Shown: positions 16,524-24,908 of the stretch, in pieces
Position numbering within the stretch: the first letter of the stretch is position 1
Layout of the letters: the number at the start of each line of letters is the position of its first letter
Source of the DNA: Bacillus sp. CGMCC 1.16541
GTDB lineage: Bacteria; Bacillota; Bacilli; Bacillales; Bacillaceae_H
DNA length: 64,000 bases
NCBI RefSeq assembly: GCF_003184905.1
Contig: NZ_QFRU01000001.1
Coordinates: 186,001 to 250,000 of the forward strand
Direction: 5' to 3'
The notes under the pieces: generated by a model
Database searches by the model: none
What the model was told of the DNA's origin: nothing
What the model saw: only the letters and a program-made list of their open reading frames with translations
Made by a program: the position numbers and the translations under genes

Positions 16524-16739
16524 TTACTGATTGGTTTCATATAGTTCCCAAGCATCATCAAATACGGACATGCTTTCTAAGTAATGACCATTCATCTCTA
16601 AATATGAACTAATTTCATGATAGTCAGTTGATGATTTCGGAAAACTATGATCGTCATAGGCACTTCTTGCAAATTCACCAATTGGATCTCCTTTAGCATT
16701 GGAACGATACTTCATCATGTAATGATAAAATGACTTCAC
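16524..16739 (-). CDS. yozE: YozE family (UPF0346) protein
   Basis: 71 residues with the family signature KSFYHYMMKYR, EFARSAYDDHSFPKSSTDYHEISSYLE and a final DDAWELYE. Small helical (SAM-like) protein of unknown function found across Firmicutes. It stands alone with its own terminator; GGGGATGTAAGG precedes the ATG. Confidence 0.93.
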   Translation of the reverse strand: MKSFYHYMMKYRSNAKGDPIGEFARSAYDDHSFPKSSTDYHEISSYLEMNGHYLESMSVFDDAWELYETNQ

Positions 16740-17161
16740 CTTACATCCCCCATTTATATTTGTGTTTCTTATTTTACAAATTTATTTACTTTTTAATTGT
16801 TCTATCATAGCGCAACGACACAAAATACGAAAGAGCTCTTTTCTTTTAGTTTATTTTTCATGACAAGTTTTTGATTCAGTTTTTAGTTTATTTTCAAAAA
16901 GATTACATTTTCGTTGATTCAGTTGCAAAAGAAACGCTTTCGTGTTTTAATCTCGTATTGTACGAGTATATTTCAATCACTTGAATAAGTGAAAGGTACA
17001 AGCATCACACTTTAAATAAAGGAATAGCTGCTTAAGTCAAACATGTTTGTGGACACTAAGACTAATTCCCCTTATAAGAAAAGGGTATTTGTAGATCTTT
17101 CTTCTTATTTTTGTAAAAACAGCGATGGGGAGGTTTAAACTTTATCCTCTTGAGGTAATGA
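16740..17161 (+). other. Intergenic region before the acyltransferase gene
   Basis: 420 bp. It contains CTCGTA-TTG-TACGAG (16952-16966), directly followed by TATATT, which could be an operator over a promoter, then a CACTT/AAGTG mini-hairpin (16979-16992) and a CCCCTT/AAGGG hairpin near 17070. A leader of up to 190 nt is possible, but I do not recognise a riboswitch class. Confidence 0.35.
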
Positions 17162-18208
17162 ATGAATACTATGAAAACACGTAACGCATATTTTGATAAC
17201 GCTAAATTTATTCTAATCTTTTTAGTTGTATTTGGTCATATGATTTCACCTTACCGAACAGATAGTGATGGGATGTTATCCATCTATCACTTCATTTTCA
17301 TTTTTCATATGCCGGTCTTTATTTTACTAGCTGGATACTTTTCAAAGAACTTTCATAAAAAAGGCTACTACAAAAAGATATTCACGAAAGTAGCTTTACC
17401 TTATTTAGCATTCCAAACGATTTATACGTTTTACTATGATATTTTGTATCACAATGAAACGTATACCTTGCAATACCTCGTTCCAAGATGGGCAATGTGG
17501 TTTTTGCTTAGCTTAATCTTTTGGAAGTTAATGCTACCATTTTTCGCGAAATTTCCGATGTGGATGAGCATGACAGCTTCGATCGTTTTGGGCTTAGGAA
17601 TTGGCTTTGTCAACATTGACGGTTTTGAAAAGTTTTTAAGTATCAGCCGAATGTTTGTATTTTTCCCATTCTTCTTGTTAGGCTACTATTTATCACAAAT
17701 GAATGAGCCGTTTAAGAAGTTAATGACACCAAAAGGACGAATGTTGTCAGCAACTATTTTACTTGTTGCGTTAGTTGGCTCTTATGTCGTACTAAACGAT
17801 ACTGTTTATACAAGCATGTTATATGGAACAAATACGTATGATGAAAACGGCGAGTTTATGATGCGTATGATTCATTATGCGATTGCATTCACTGTCTCAT
17901 TTGCCTTTATGGCACTCATTCCAAAACGTGAATTTGCATTTACAAGTGTCGGACAACGTTCATTGTACGTGTATTTATTACATGGATTCGTATTAAAGTG
18001 GTTTTTCACAACGGAATTCGCAAAAGGATTAGACGCTTCATCATGGGGATTTGTTGTACTTGCGATCCTTTCAATTATAGTCACACTTGTATTAGGTAGT
18101 AAATTAATTGATGGCGTCATTATTGCTACAAAATTACTCATTAAATTTATCGTCCCAAAAAACAGTTTAGCCAAACTATCGATGGCTTTTAAACGAACTT
18201 TTTCCTAG
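17162..18208 (+). CDS. Acyltransferase family 3 membrane protein
   Basis: 348-residue integral membrane O-acyltransferase (PF01757), the family that transfers acetyl or other acyl groups to cell-surface glycans or small molecules. Visible: the N-terminal R-N-A-Y-F-D-N-A-K-F segment, VFGHM with the conserved His near residue 25, FIFIFHMPVFILLAGYF near 45-61, and about ten hydrophobic helices. It resembles YkrP-type acyltransferases of B. subtilis. The acceptor is unknown. GAGGT lies 5 nt before the ATG. Single gene with its own leader and terminator. Confidence 0.88.
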   Translation: MNTMKTRNAYFDNAKFILIFLVVFGHMISPYRTDSDGMLSIYHFIFIFHMPVFILLAGYFSKNFHKKGYYKKIFTKVALPYLAFQTIYTFYYDILYHNETYTLQYLVPRWAMWFLLSLIFWKLMLPFFAKFPMWMSMTASIVLGLGIGFVNIDGFEKFLSISRMFVFFPFFLLGYYLSQMNEPFKKLMTPKGRMLSATILLVALVGSYVVLNDTVYTSMLYGTNTYDENGEFMMRMIHYAIAFTVSFAFMALIPKREFAFTSVGQRSLYVYLLHGFVLKWFFTTEFAKGLDASSWGFVVLAILSIIVTLVLGSKLIDGVIIATKLLIKFIVPKNSLAKLSMAFKRTFS

Positions 18209-18250
18209 CATAAAAAATCCTGATGGCTCATGTCATCAGGATTTTTTATG
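18209..18250. terminator. Bidirectional terminator
   Basis: AAAAAATCCTGATG pairs with CATCAGGATTTTTT around an 8-nt loop. Confidence 0.9.
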
Positions 18251-18258
18251 CACACGAC

Positions 18259-18486
18259 TTATCCACCTGCAGCTGGTGCATTTCGTTGCCCAAGCTCTTG
18301 GTCAAGAATTAAAATAGCAGCTGGATTGTTTCTAGCAATCTTCAACCGATCAGCAATCGTTTGGGCCTGTGCTTCCTCATCAATTTGCTCTCGTAAAAAT
18401 TCTTGTAGAATAACGGCTGTTTGCTGGTCACTTTTACTAGCCAATTCATAGGCTTGACGATAAGAATTTGTCACCAATTCATTCAT
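18259..18486 (-). CDS. Ferritin-like C-terminal fragment
   Basis: 75 residues that resemble only the last two helices of bacterial ferritin: ELASKSDQQTAVILQEFLREQ, DEEAQAQTIADRLK and ILDQELGQR, aligned with the ferritin pattern ending in LD-ELGQR. The N-terminal half with the other iron ligands is missing, and an in-frame TAA lies 18 bp before the ATG, so there is no hidden N-terminus. AGAAGGA touches the ATG, a poor arrangement. Either a decayed ferritin gene or a small stand-alone helical protein; it cannot form a normal ferroxidase centre. Confidence 0.55.
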   Translation of the reverse strand: MNELVTNSYRQAYELASKSDQQTAVILQEFLREQIDEEAQAQTIADRLKIARNNPAAILILDQELGQRNAPAAGG

Positions 18487-18557
18487 TCCTTCTCTTTGTC
18501 GTGTTATTTTTCAGTATTTTATGTTAATTTTATTTTATAGATAAAGGAGGAGATTAC

Positions 18558-19406
18558 ATGGAGATTGCATTTTATGGGGATTCATTTATTGATATTAACG
18601 ATAAAGTGGTGCCAATTGATGAACGTGGTCACCAATTTGGCGATGGTGTGTATGAGTACGTGAAAGTGTATAATGGTACACCCTTTTTATTAGACGAACA
18701 TTTAGAACGCCTTGAAAAAAGTGCCACTAAAATTTTGCTACAGTTACCTTATTCACGTAATGAAATAAAAGAATTAATTCAAGAAGGACTACAACGTTCG
18801 AGCTTGAAAGATGCAGATATCTACATACAAGTCACACGTGGTATTGCACCGCGTAATCATTTGTTTCCTAAAAATACACCTTCACAATTTGCGATGACCA
18901 TTCGTAGCGGAAAAGTTTTATCAAACGAGCAACGTGAACAAGGTGTTTCTGTCATGATTTTAGAAGATGAGCGATGGGCCAACTGTTATATTAAGTCTCT
19001 CAACTTATTACCGAACTTACTAGCGAAACAAAAAGCATTTGAACAAGGTCACGGAGAAGCTATTTTAGCTCGTAATGGCTATATTACGGAAGGATCTTCA
19101 AGCAACATCTTTGCTGTAAAAGATGGTGTCTTATATACAACACCTGCAACGAACCGTATTTTACATGGTATTACACGCGCTGCGGTGATAACTTGTGCAC
19201 ATCAATTACTTATTCCTTTTAAAGAATATGACATGAGCGAAGACTTCTTACTACATGCAGATGAAGCATTTATTACAAGTACATCGGTTGAAGTGTTACC
19301 TGTTTCAAAAATCGGAGATGTCACTCTCTCAACAGAACGTCCGGTGACTACTGCACTCGCAAACGCTTATCGCGCACTATACGAACAAGACAAAACACGC
19401 GCTTAA
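18558..19406 (+). CDS. dat: D-amino-acid transaminase
   Basis: Class IV PLP enzyme of 282 residues that interconverts D-alanine and 2-oxoglutarate with pyruvate and D-glutamate, supplying D-amino acids for the cell wall. Evidence: DERGHQFGDGVYEYVKVY at 21-38, the PLP lysine in YIKSLNLLPN (about residue 145), EAILARNGYITEGSSSNIF near 172-190 and the TTPATNRILHGITR segment. Length and motifs match D-alanine aminotransferases. AAAGGAGG lies 8 nt before the ATG. Monocistronic. Confidence 0.95.
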   Translation: MEIAFYGDSFIDINDKVVPIDERGHQFGDGVYEYVKVYNGTPFLLDEHLERLEKSATKILLQLPYSRNEIKELIQEGLQRSSLKDADIYIQVTRGIAPRNHLFPKNTPSQFAMTIRSGKVLSNEQREQGVSVMILEDERWANCYIKSLNLLPNLLAKQKAFEQGHGEAILARNGYITEGSSSNIFAVKDGVLYTTPATNRILHGITRAAVITCAHQLLIPFKEYDMSEDFLLHADEAFITSTSVEVLPVSKIGDVTLSTERPVTTALANAYRALYEQDKTRA

Positions 19407-19416
19407 CAAAAATAAA

Positions 19417-19456
19417 ACAGCCCTTGCCTGATTGGGTTGTGTAGGCAAGGGCTGTT
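19417..19456. terminator. Terminator after dat
   Basis: AACAGCCCTTGCCT pairs with AGGCAAGGGCTGTT. Confidence 0.85.
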
Positions 19457-19493
19457 TCACAAGTTGTCTCATGAGACGCACGTAGATGAAGCA

Positions 19494-19766
19494 TTAAAAA
19501 TGAAAGTAATTTCTTTTTAACCAACGAGGAATGCTCATAAATTCATCATACGTCATCGAAGGCTGAAGTTTTTTTGTATCAATGAGTAACAGTTGCGTTT
19601 CAATTTTCTCGACAACCTCTTCTTCTTGATGTTCCATTCCACACGATGGACATTTCACACAAGGAACTGCCAATAATTCAATGCTTCGCGAACCATCTGG
19701 GAGTTCCCAATATGCGATGTTCGTTGTTTTAAACGCTCCTTCTTCATCACACCATTCACACTTCAC
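19494..19766 (-). CDS. yokU: YokU family zinc-finger-like protein
   Basis: 90 residues with two CxxC pairs, CEWC at 3-6 and CPSC near 39-42, which should bind zinc; then a helical part with QLLLIDTKKL and a C-terminal IPRWLKRNYFHF. YokU lies next to kamA in B. subtilis and many other Bacillus; its role is unknown, possibly in handling of the lysine aminomutase. The start is GTG at 19766 after AAGGAGG (8-nt spacing), 13 bp past the kamA stop. Confidence 0.85.
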   Translation of the reverse strand: MKCEWCDEEGAFKTTNIAYWELPDGSRSIELLAVPCVKCPSCGMEHQEEEVVEKIETQLLLIDTKKLQPSMTYDEFMSIPRWLKRNYFHF

Positions 19767-19779
19767 ATGTATCGCCTCC

Positions 19780-21195
19780 TTAAGACGATGAAGATTCATC
19801 TTTCGTTGCATCTGGCTTTTTTTGTTGAGCTTGGTATTTCTTTTCTTTTAATTCATCACGTTTTTCACGTTTATCTTTTAGCGTCGCATGAGTTGGATTA
19901 CTTTCATACTGTTTTCGTCGATTGACCCGCTTCAACCCTTCTGGAACTAAGTTAAATGCTTCGTCACTCATTAAAGAAGAAATGCCAACATTTGATTTCT
20001 TCTCATCTACATTTGGGTAAATACTTTTAAAGTAATCATCCGCTCTTCCTGGAACGTACCCTTGAGGTTCTGGATACGTTGTAATGACTCCCTCAAAATT
20101 CCGTAACACGACTTTATCTGCACTTTGGCTAATGAGGTAATTGGGCTGAAGCGCAATTTTACCTCCTCCGCCCGGAGCATCTACGACGAATGTCGGCACA
20201 GCATAACCTGATGTATGACCGCGTAGCCCTTCTATAATTTCAAGACCTTTTGAAACTGGTGCTCTAAAGTGGCCAATTCCTTCTGATAAATCGCATTGAT
20301 AAATGTAATAAGGTCTTACACGAATTTTCACTAAATCATGCATTAACTTCTTCATGATAGGAACGCTGTCATTGATTCCCGCTAAAATAACAGCTTGGTT
20401 ACCGACTGGAACACCCGCATTGACTAACATTTCACAAGCAAGCTTTGACTCTTCTGTAATTTCAATTGAAGTATTGAAGTGAGTATTTAACCATACCGGA
20501 TGATACTTCTTCAAAATGTTACATAGATTTTCTGTAATGCGTTGTGGGAATACAACAGGAGCTCTTGTGCCGATACGGATGATCTCGACATGAGGAATAG
20601 CACGTAAATTTCTTAAAATATATTCTAAGATATTGTCATTAATCAACAGTCCATCTCCACCTGAGATCAACACATCACGAACTTCAGGTGTGTCACTAAT
20701 GTATTGAATAGCCGCATCGAGTTGTTTTTTCGGTACTCCCATACCAATTTGCCCTGAAAACCGCCTTCTCGTACAATAACGACAATACATGGAACATTGA
20801 TTGGTGACTAAAAATAACACTCGATCTGGGTAACGATGTGTAAGTCCTGGAACGGGCGAATCTTCATCTTCATGAAGTGGATCTTCTAAATCGTACTTTG
20901 TTTTATGGAGTTCCTGCGCAATTGGAACAGACTGCATGCGAACAGGACAACGTGGGTCATCTTCATTCATTAACCATGCGTAATAAGGTGTAATATTAAG
21001 AGGAATTGTTTTCGTAGAAATTTTGACGCCTTCTTCTTCTTCTGGTGTCAGATGAATTACTTTTTTTAAATCATCTAATGTACGAATTGTGTTTGTCAGT
21101 TGCCAAATCCAATCATTCCACTGGTCTTCTGTTATATCTTTCCAAAGTTCAATCTCTTTCCAATGACGTTTCGGTTTATATAAATCATGTAGCAA
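19780..21195 (-). CDS. kamA: Lysine 2,3-aminomutase
   Basis: Radical SAM, PLP-dependent enzyme (471 residues) that converts L-lysine to L-beta-lysine. The [4Fe-4S] motif is CSMYCRYC (residues about 134-141), preceded by YPDRVLFLVTNQ; SGGDGLL and the C-terminal DAPGGGGKIALQPNY stretch, which carries the PLP lysine, are intact. The tail (KDKREKRDELKEKK...) is a charged extension also present in Bacillus KamA. The start is TTG at 21195, 9 nt after AGGAGG; GTG 21204 overlaps that site. With YodP it forms the ablAB pair that makes N-epsilon-acetyl-beta-lysine. Confidence 0.97.
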   Translation of the reverse strand: MLHDLYKPKRHWKEIELWKDITEDQWNDWIWQLTNTIRTLDDLKKVIHLTPEEEEGVKISTKTIPLNITPYYAWLMNEDDPRCPVRMQSVPIAQELHKTKYDLEDPLHEDEDSPVPGLTHRYPDRVLFLVTNQCSMYCRYCTRRRFSGQIGMGVPKKQLDAAIQYISDTPEVRDVLISGGDGLLINDNILEYILRNLRAIPHVEIIRIGTRAPVVFPQRITENLCNILKKYHPVWLNTHFNTSIEITEESKLACEMLVNAGVPVGNQAVILAGINDSVPIMKKLMHDLVKIRVRPYYIYQCDLSEGIGHFRAPVSKGLEIIEGLRGHTSGYAVPTFVVDAPGGGGKIALQPNYLISQSADKVVLRNFEGVITTYPEPQGYVPGRADDYFKSIYPNVDEKKSNVGISSLMSDEAFNLVPEGLKRVNRRKQYESNPTHATLKDKREKRDELKEKKYQAQQKKPDATKDESSSS

Positions 21196-21319
21196 GCAAA
21201 TCACCCTCCTAAGTCATCACTTTCACTTTGTGCCTACCTCTTTAGTATTTGTATATGTGATAAGCACAGAAAAGGTTATTCTTTTTCAGGAAGGTAAAAA
21301 GCTGCACGCATAAAATCAC

Positions 21320-22189
21320 TTATTTTTTCACAACTTGCGACAAATCTTTCACCCATACATTCATATCTTCTAAGTTATCAAAAATGTAGCAGTTATTCGT
21401 AAATCGACCGCAATATGAATACCCTAACTGATGAAAAGCAGCATTCATACCAAATGAAAGCGATCGTGCAATGGTATAGGCACAAAAGACATTTTTCTCC
21501 ACTAAAGCTTCTTCTAGTTTCGTTAATAAATGTTTCATGACCCCACCTTGGCGATGAGCAGGAAGAGTCGCACAATCAGTAAGCTCTGCATTGTGATAAG
21601 TATGATTAATTTCCGCAGATGCTGCACTTACGATTTCTCCTTCATGTTCAATCACATAAAACAAGCCATCTGTTTCAAGGAGATTTTTAACATAGGAAAC
21701 ATCGTGTAATGGAGTAGGATAAATTTCAAACACAGCTCGATACAATGCAGTCAATAATGGTGCATCTTCTACTATCGCTTTTCGCAAAATATAATGAGAG
21801 GGAAGTGAGACTAATTCTTGTTGTTGGGGTAATTTTTTTACAGAATTGGCATACTCGTCTTCTTTCATCCATTGATCACTTTTACGTCTTGTTGCTTCAT
21901 AATACTTAGCCATACAGTAAGCCGTACTGCCATTAAAATAATGGGGAATGGTTGCTTCTAGCTGAAATCCTTGCTTCATCCACTCATCTACATGCTCATT
22001 TCTCGCTTTGACAATCACTTTTGCATACTTTGTTTGATTCACGAATGCTTCAATCTTTTCTTGAATGTGCTCAACATTTCCTCGGTAATCTTCAATTCGA
22101 AGTCGCTGATTAAAATCATCAAATACGCCTTGTAAAAAAAAGGTGCGTTCCTCTAAACAAATCTCTTTATAAATGGTTGGATTCATCAA
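21320..22189 (-). CDS. ablB: Beta-lysine N6-acetyltransferase
   Basis: 289-residue GNAT protein, the YodP/AblB type, that acetylates beta-lysine on its epsilon amino group to give a compatible solute. Residues 1-120 form the family-specific N-terminal domain (FNQRLRIEDYRGN, AKVIVKARNEH); residues about 135-280 are the GNAT fold, with the acetyl-CoA loop around LPAHRQGGVMKHL. It lies directly upstream of kamA (115 bp) on the same strand. A CATATACAAA segment in that gap could be a mother-cell promoter, but I would not insist. In B. subtilis the symbol is yodP. Confidence 0.92.
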   Translation of the reverse strand: MMNPTIYKEICLEERTFFLQGVFDDFNQRLRIEDYRGNVEHIQEKIEAFVNQTKYAKVIVKARNEHVDEWMKQGFQLEATIPHYFNGSTAYCMAKYYEATRRKSDQWMKEDEYANSVKKLPQQQELVSLPSHYILRKAIVEDAPLLTALYRAVFEIYPTPLHDVSYVKNLLETDGLFYVIEHEGEIVSAASAEINHTYHNAELTDCATLPAHRQGGVMKHLLTKLEEALVEKNVFCAYTIARSLSFGMNAAFHQLGYSYCGRFTNNCYIFDNLEDMNVWVKDLSQVVKK

Positions 22190-22260
22190 ACTCCCCCTTT
22201 TCTCTTTCGAATCATAACAACTTCTACAAAGATGGGAGTTTCCCTCCCACCTTCATGAAC

Positions 22261-23532
22261 TTACGTTTCACTTCGCTCACACCAATCTAAAATCATAAGT
22301 GCAATCATCTCAGCTGCTTCAAATAACGGATCAAGTTCAATATACTCATTTGGAAAATGAGCCATTTCCGTTACGCCTGGTCCGAAGACAACAGTTGGAA
22401 TATCCCCGACATTCGTTAACATTCCTCCATCGGTTCCCCAAGGAGAGGCTTCAATGATTGGATTTTCATCACGCACTTCATAAAAGTTCTTTTTCAATAG
22501 TTGAACTAACTCGTGGTTGACATCTAATTCACTCGGCAACCAATGAGCACCAAACCATTTTACTTGTACAGGATGAGTGTGAAACCATGAATCTTGTTCT
22601 TGAAGTTGTGCAACCCACGTTTCTAATTCTCGCTTCGCTTCCTTCATTTGTTCACCAGGCGCCACCCCCATTCGTCCCTCAATTACCACTTCGTCAGGGA
22701 CGGATGATGGCCATGTACCACCTTTTATATTTCCAATGTTAATCGGAATGGGAATCGGAACGTTTTGATACAAAGGATCTTCTATTTTTGCATTTCTATC
22801 TTTCTCTAATGCTAGTAAATGATTGATGACAATCATCGCTTTTTCGATGGCACTAACACCTTCGTATCTTGTACCGCCGTGGGCAGACCGACCATTGATT
22901 GTCAGACGAAACCACATCGATCCTTGTTGTTTCGGAAAAATTTTCATATTGGTCGGCTCAGGGATAATGGCTCCATCCGCTTTGTATCCCCTCGCAATAC
23001 AAGCAAGCGTTCCCGCTCCTCCACTTTCTTCTTCAATCACACTTTGAAAGATAACATCCCCTTTTAAGGAAATGTTTGATTCTTGAATCGCTTGAATGGC
23101 TAATAAAAGTGCCACATTGCCACCTTTCATATCCGTTGCTCCTCGACCATATAGCTTTCCGTTTTTCACAACGGCACTATATGGTGAATCATCCCACTGT
23201 GTCACATCCCCTTCTGGAACAACATCGATATGACCATTTAAGATGAGAGATCGCCCACCTCCTGTACCTTTTAATACGCCCACCACATTAGGACTATCAG
23301 CGTATGAATCTCTTGTCGTAACGAATGCATCATACTTCTTTAACTCCCGCATAGACGGTTCCCAAATATCAATATTTAACCCAATTTGTCTTAATTTCTC
23401 GACAACAATAGCCTGTGCATGCTTTTCATTCCCTTGTGTACTCGCTTCTTGGACGAACCGTTTTAATAACTTAATACCCTCTTGTCGATTGTCTTGAATC
23501 CATGTACGAATAACACCTCGAATATCGTCCAT
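22261..23532 (-). CDS. yodQ: ArgE/DapE family deacylase (YodQ)
   Basis: 423-residue M20-type metallohydrolase with a di-zinc site: NGHIDVVP (first His/Asp pair), GRGATDMKGGNVALL (bridging Asp) and the VIEEESGG glutamates, then a dimerisation domain starting near RLTINGRSAHGG, and a C-terminal FGPGVTEMAHFPNEYI. Such enzymes hydrolyse N-acyl amino acids. From its place in the kamA cluster I infer removal of an acyl group from acetyl-beta-lysine or a derivative. Its gap to yodR is 36 bp, consistent with one operon. Confidence 0.9.
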   Translation of the reverse strand: MDDIRGVIRTWIQDNRQEGIKLLKRFVQEASTQGNEKHAQAIVVEKLRQIGLNIDIWEPSMRELKKYDAFVTTRDSYADSPNVVGVLKGTGGGRSLILNGHIDVVPEGDVTQWDDSPYSAVVKNGKLYGRGATDMKGGNVALLLAIQAIQESNISLKGDVIFQSVIEEESGGAGTLACIARGYKADGAIIPEPTNMKIFPKQQGSMWFRLTINGRSAHGGTRYEGVSAIEKAMIVINHLLALEKDRNAKIEDPLYQNVPIPIPINIGNIKGGTWPSSVPDEVVIEGRMGVAPGEQMKEAKRELETWVAQLQEQDSWFHTHPVQVKWFGAHWLPSELDVNHELVQLLKKNFYEVRDENPIIEASPWGTDGGMLTNVGDIPTVVFGPGVTEMAHFPNEYIELDPLFEAAEMIALMILDWCERSET

Positions 23533-23568
23533 TCAACCACTCCTTTCTTATCGTTAAGAGCTGATCAC

Positions 23569-24231
23569 CTACGAAATAATCTTAATCTGATCATCAACAA
23601 TAACCGTAGCTTCTGTTGAGTGTAAAATATCATCGATTGTGTAAGGAGACATGATTTCTTTTAACAACAAACCATTTGTTTGCACCTCAAAGACAGCTCG
23701 ATCTGTAATAATGACATCAACACATTGCCTAGACGTTAAAGGCAACGAACACGTTTTCACAAGCTTTGGTTCGCCTGTTTTACTCGTGTGATTCATCAAC
23801 ACAACCACTTTTTTTACTTTTTGCGCTAATTCCATCGCGCCTCCCATTCCTGGTACGCGCTTTCCTGGTACAATCCAGTTCGCTAAATCTCCTTTTTCAC
23901 TCACTTCAAGAGCACCTAGCACTGTCATATCCACTTTGCCTCTGCGAATCATCGCAAACGCCGTTGCACTATCACAGTAAGAAGAGCCCGTAACCGTTGT
24001 AACGGGATATCCAGCTGCATTACAAATGTTTTCATCTTCATCTCCGCTTAGTGGCGAAGGCCCCATACCGACAATGCCATTTTCTGCATGAAACATCACA
24101 TGAATAGAAGACGATAAATAGTTAGGAATGAGTGATGGAATGCCAATACCTAAATTCACAACCATTCCATTCTCAATTTCTTGAGCCGCTCGCTTAGCAA
24201 TTCGATGGCGAATATCTATTCCCAAACCCAT
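23569..24231 (-). CDS. yodR: CoA-transferase beta subunit (YodR)
   Basis: 220-residue subunit B of a family I 3-oxoacid CoA-transferase. The catalytic glutamate lies in HAENGIVGMGP near residue 53; MVVNLGIGIPSLIP precedes it and GAMELAQKVKKVVVLMNHTSK lies in the middle. It pairs with YodS, whose gene overlaps it by 16 bp. In the cluster the enzyme would activate or exchange CoA on a lysine-derived keto acid (inference). The start could be ATG 24231 or TTG 24237; AAAGGAG lies 10 or 4 nt upstream respectively. Confidence 0.93.
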   Translation of the reverse strand: MGLGIDIRHRIAKRAAQEIENGMVVNLGIGIPSLIPNYLSSSIHVMFHAENGIVGMGPSPLSGDEDENICNAAGYPVTTVTGSSYCDSATAFAMIRRGKVDMTVLGALEVSEKGDLANWIVPGKRVPGMGGAMELAQKVKKVVVLMNHTSKTGEPKLVKTCSLPLTSRQCVDVIITDRAVFEVQTNGLLLKEIMSPYTIDDILHSTEATVIVDDQIKIIS

Positions 24232-24908
24232 TTCCAATTCACTCCTTTTGATGGCACAATGTAATCCACAAATACACCTGAGGTCATCACCTGTTCCGGG
24301 TCAATTTCTCCTAAAGGAACAATTTCTTCTACTTCTGCAATCGTAATCGCTCCAGCCATGGCAACGAGTGGGTTTGTATTACGTGCACTCTTGTCGTAAA
24401 GTAAATTTCCAAAAGGATCGCTCTTTTGTGCATACACAATCGATACGTCCGCTGTTAATGCTTCTTCTACTAAATAAGGAATACCGGCCACCTCGATTAT
24501 TTCTTTCTCTCTGTTCACTACTTCCACATCGATTCCAACGTCAATAAGAACTCCCCCAAGCCCAACACCTCCAGCACGAATTCGCTCAGCTAGTGTTCCT
24601 TGGGGAGAAAACTCCACTTCTAATAAACCTTCTGTCATTAAAGAACCTGCAATTGGGTTTGAGCCAATATGAGAAGCAATGACTTTTTTGATACGCCGAT
24701 CACTCACAAGCTTTCCTACCCCAATATGCGGAAACCCTGTATCATTACAAATTAATGTTAAGTCATGTACTTCCTTTTTCAATAATTCATCAATCATAGT
24801 AGGAGCTGTTCCTACTCCCCCAAATCCTCCAACCATTATCGTCATGTTATCTTTTACTAGTTTCGCAGCTTCTAAAGATGATACAATTTTTCCAAACTGA
24901 TTGTTCAT
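24216..24908 (-). CDS. yodS: CoA-transferase alpha subunit (YodS)
   Basis: 230-residue subunit A of the family I CoA-transferase, recognised by MVGGFGGVGTAPTMIDELL near residues 21-39, the LTLICNDTGFPHIGVGKLV stretch, SPQGTLAERIRAGG near 104 and YDKSARNTNPLVAMAG. It partners with YodR. The ATG follows the yodT stop codon immediately and the ribosome binding site GAGGGTG lies within the end of yodT, so translation of the cluster is tightly linked. Confidence 0.93.
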   Translation of the reverse strand: MNNQFGKIVSSLEAAKLVKDNMTIMVGGFGGVGTAPTMIDELLKKEVHDLTLICNDTGFPHIGVGKLVSDRRIKKVIASHIGSNPIAGSLMTEGLLEVEFSPQGTLAERIRAGGVGLGGVLIDVGIDVEVVNREKEIIEVAGIPYLVEEALTADVSIVYAQKSDPFGNLLYDKSARNTNPLVAMAGAITIAEVEEIVPLGEIDPEQVMTSGVFVDYIVPSKGVNWKWVWE

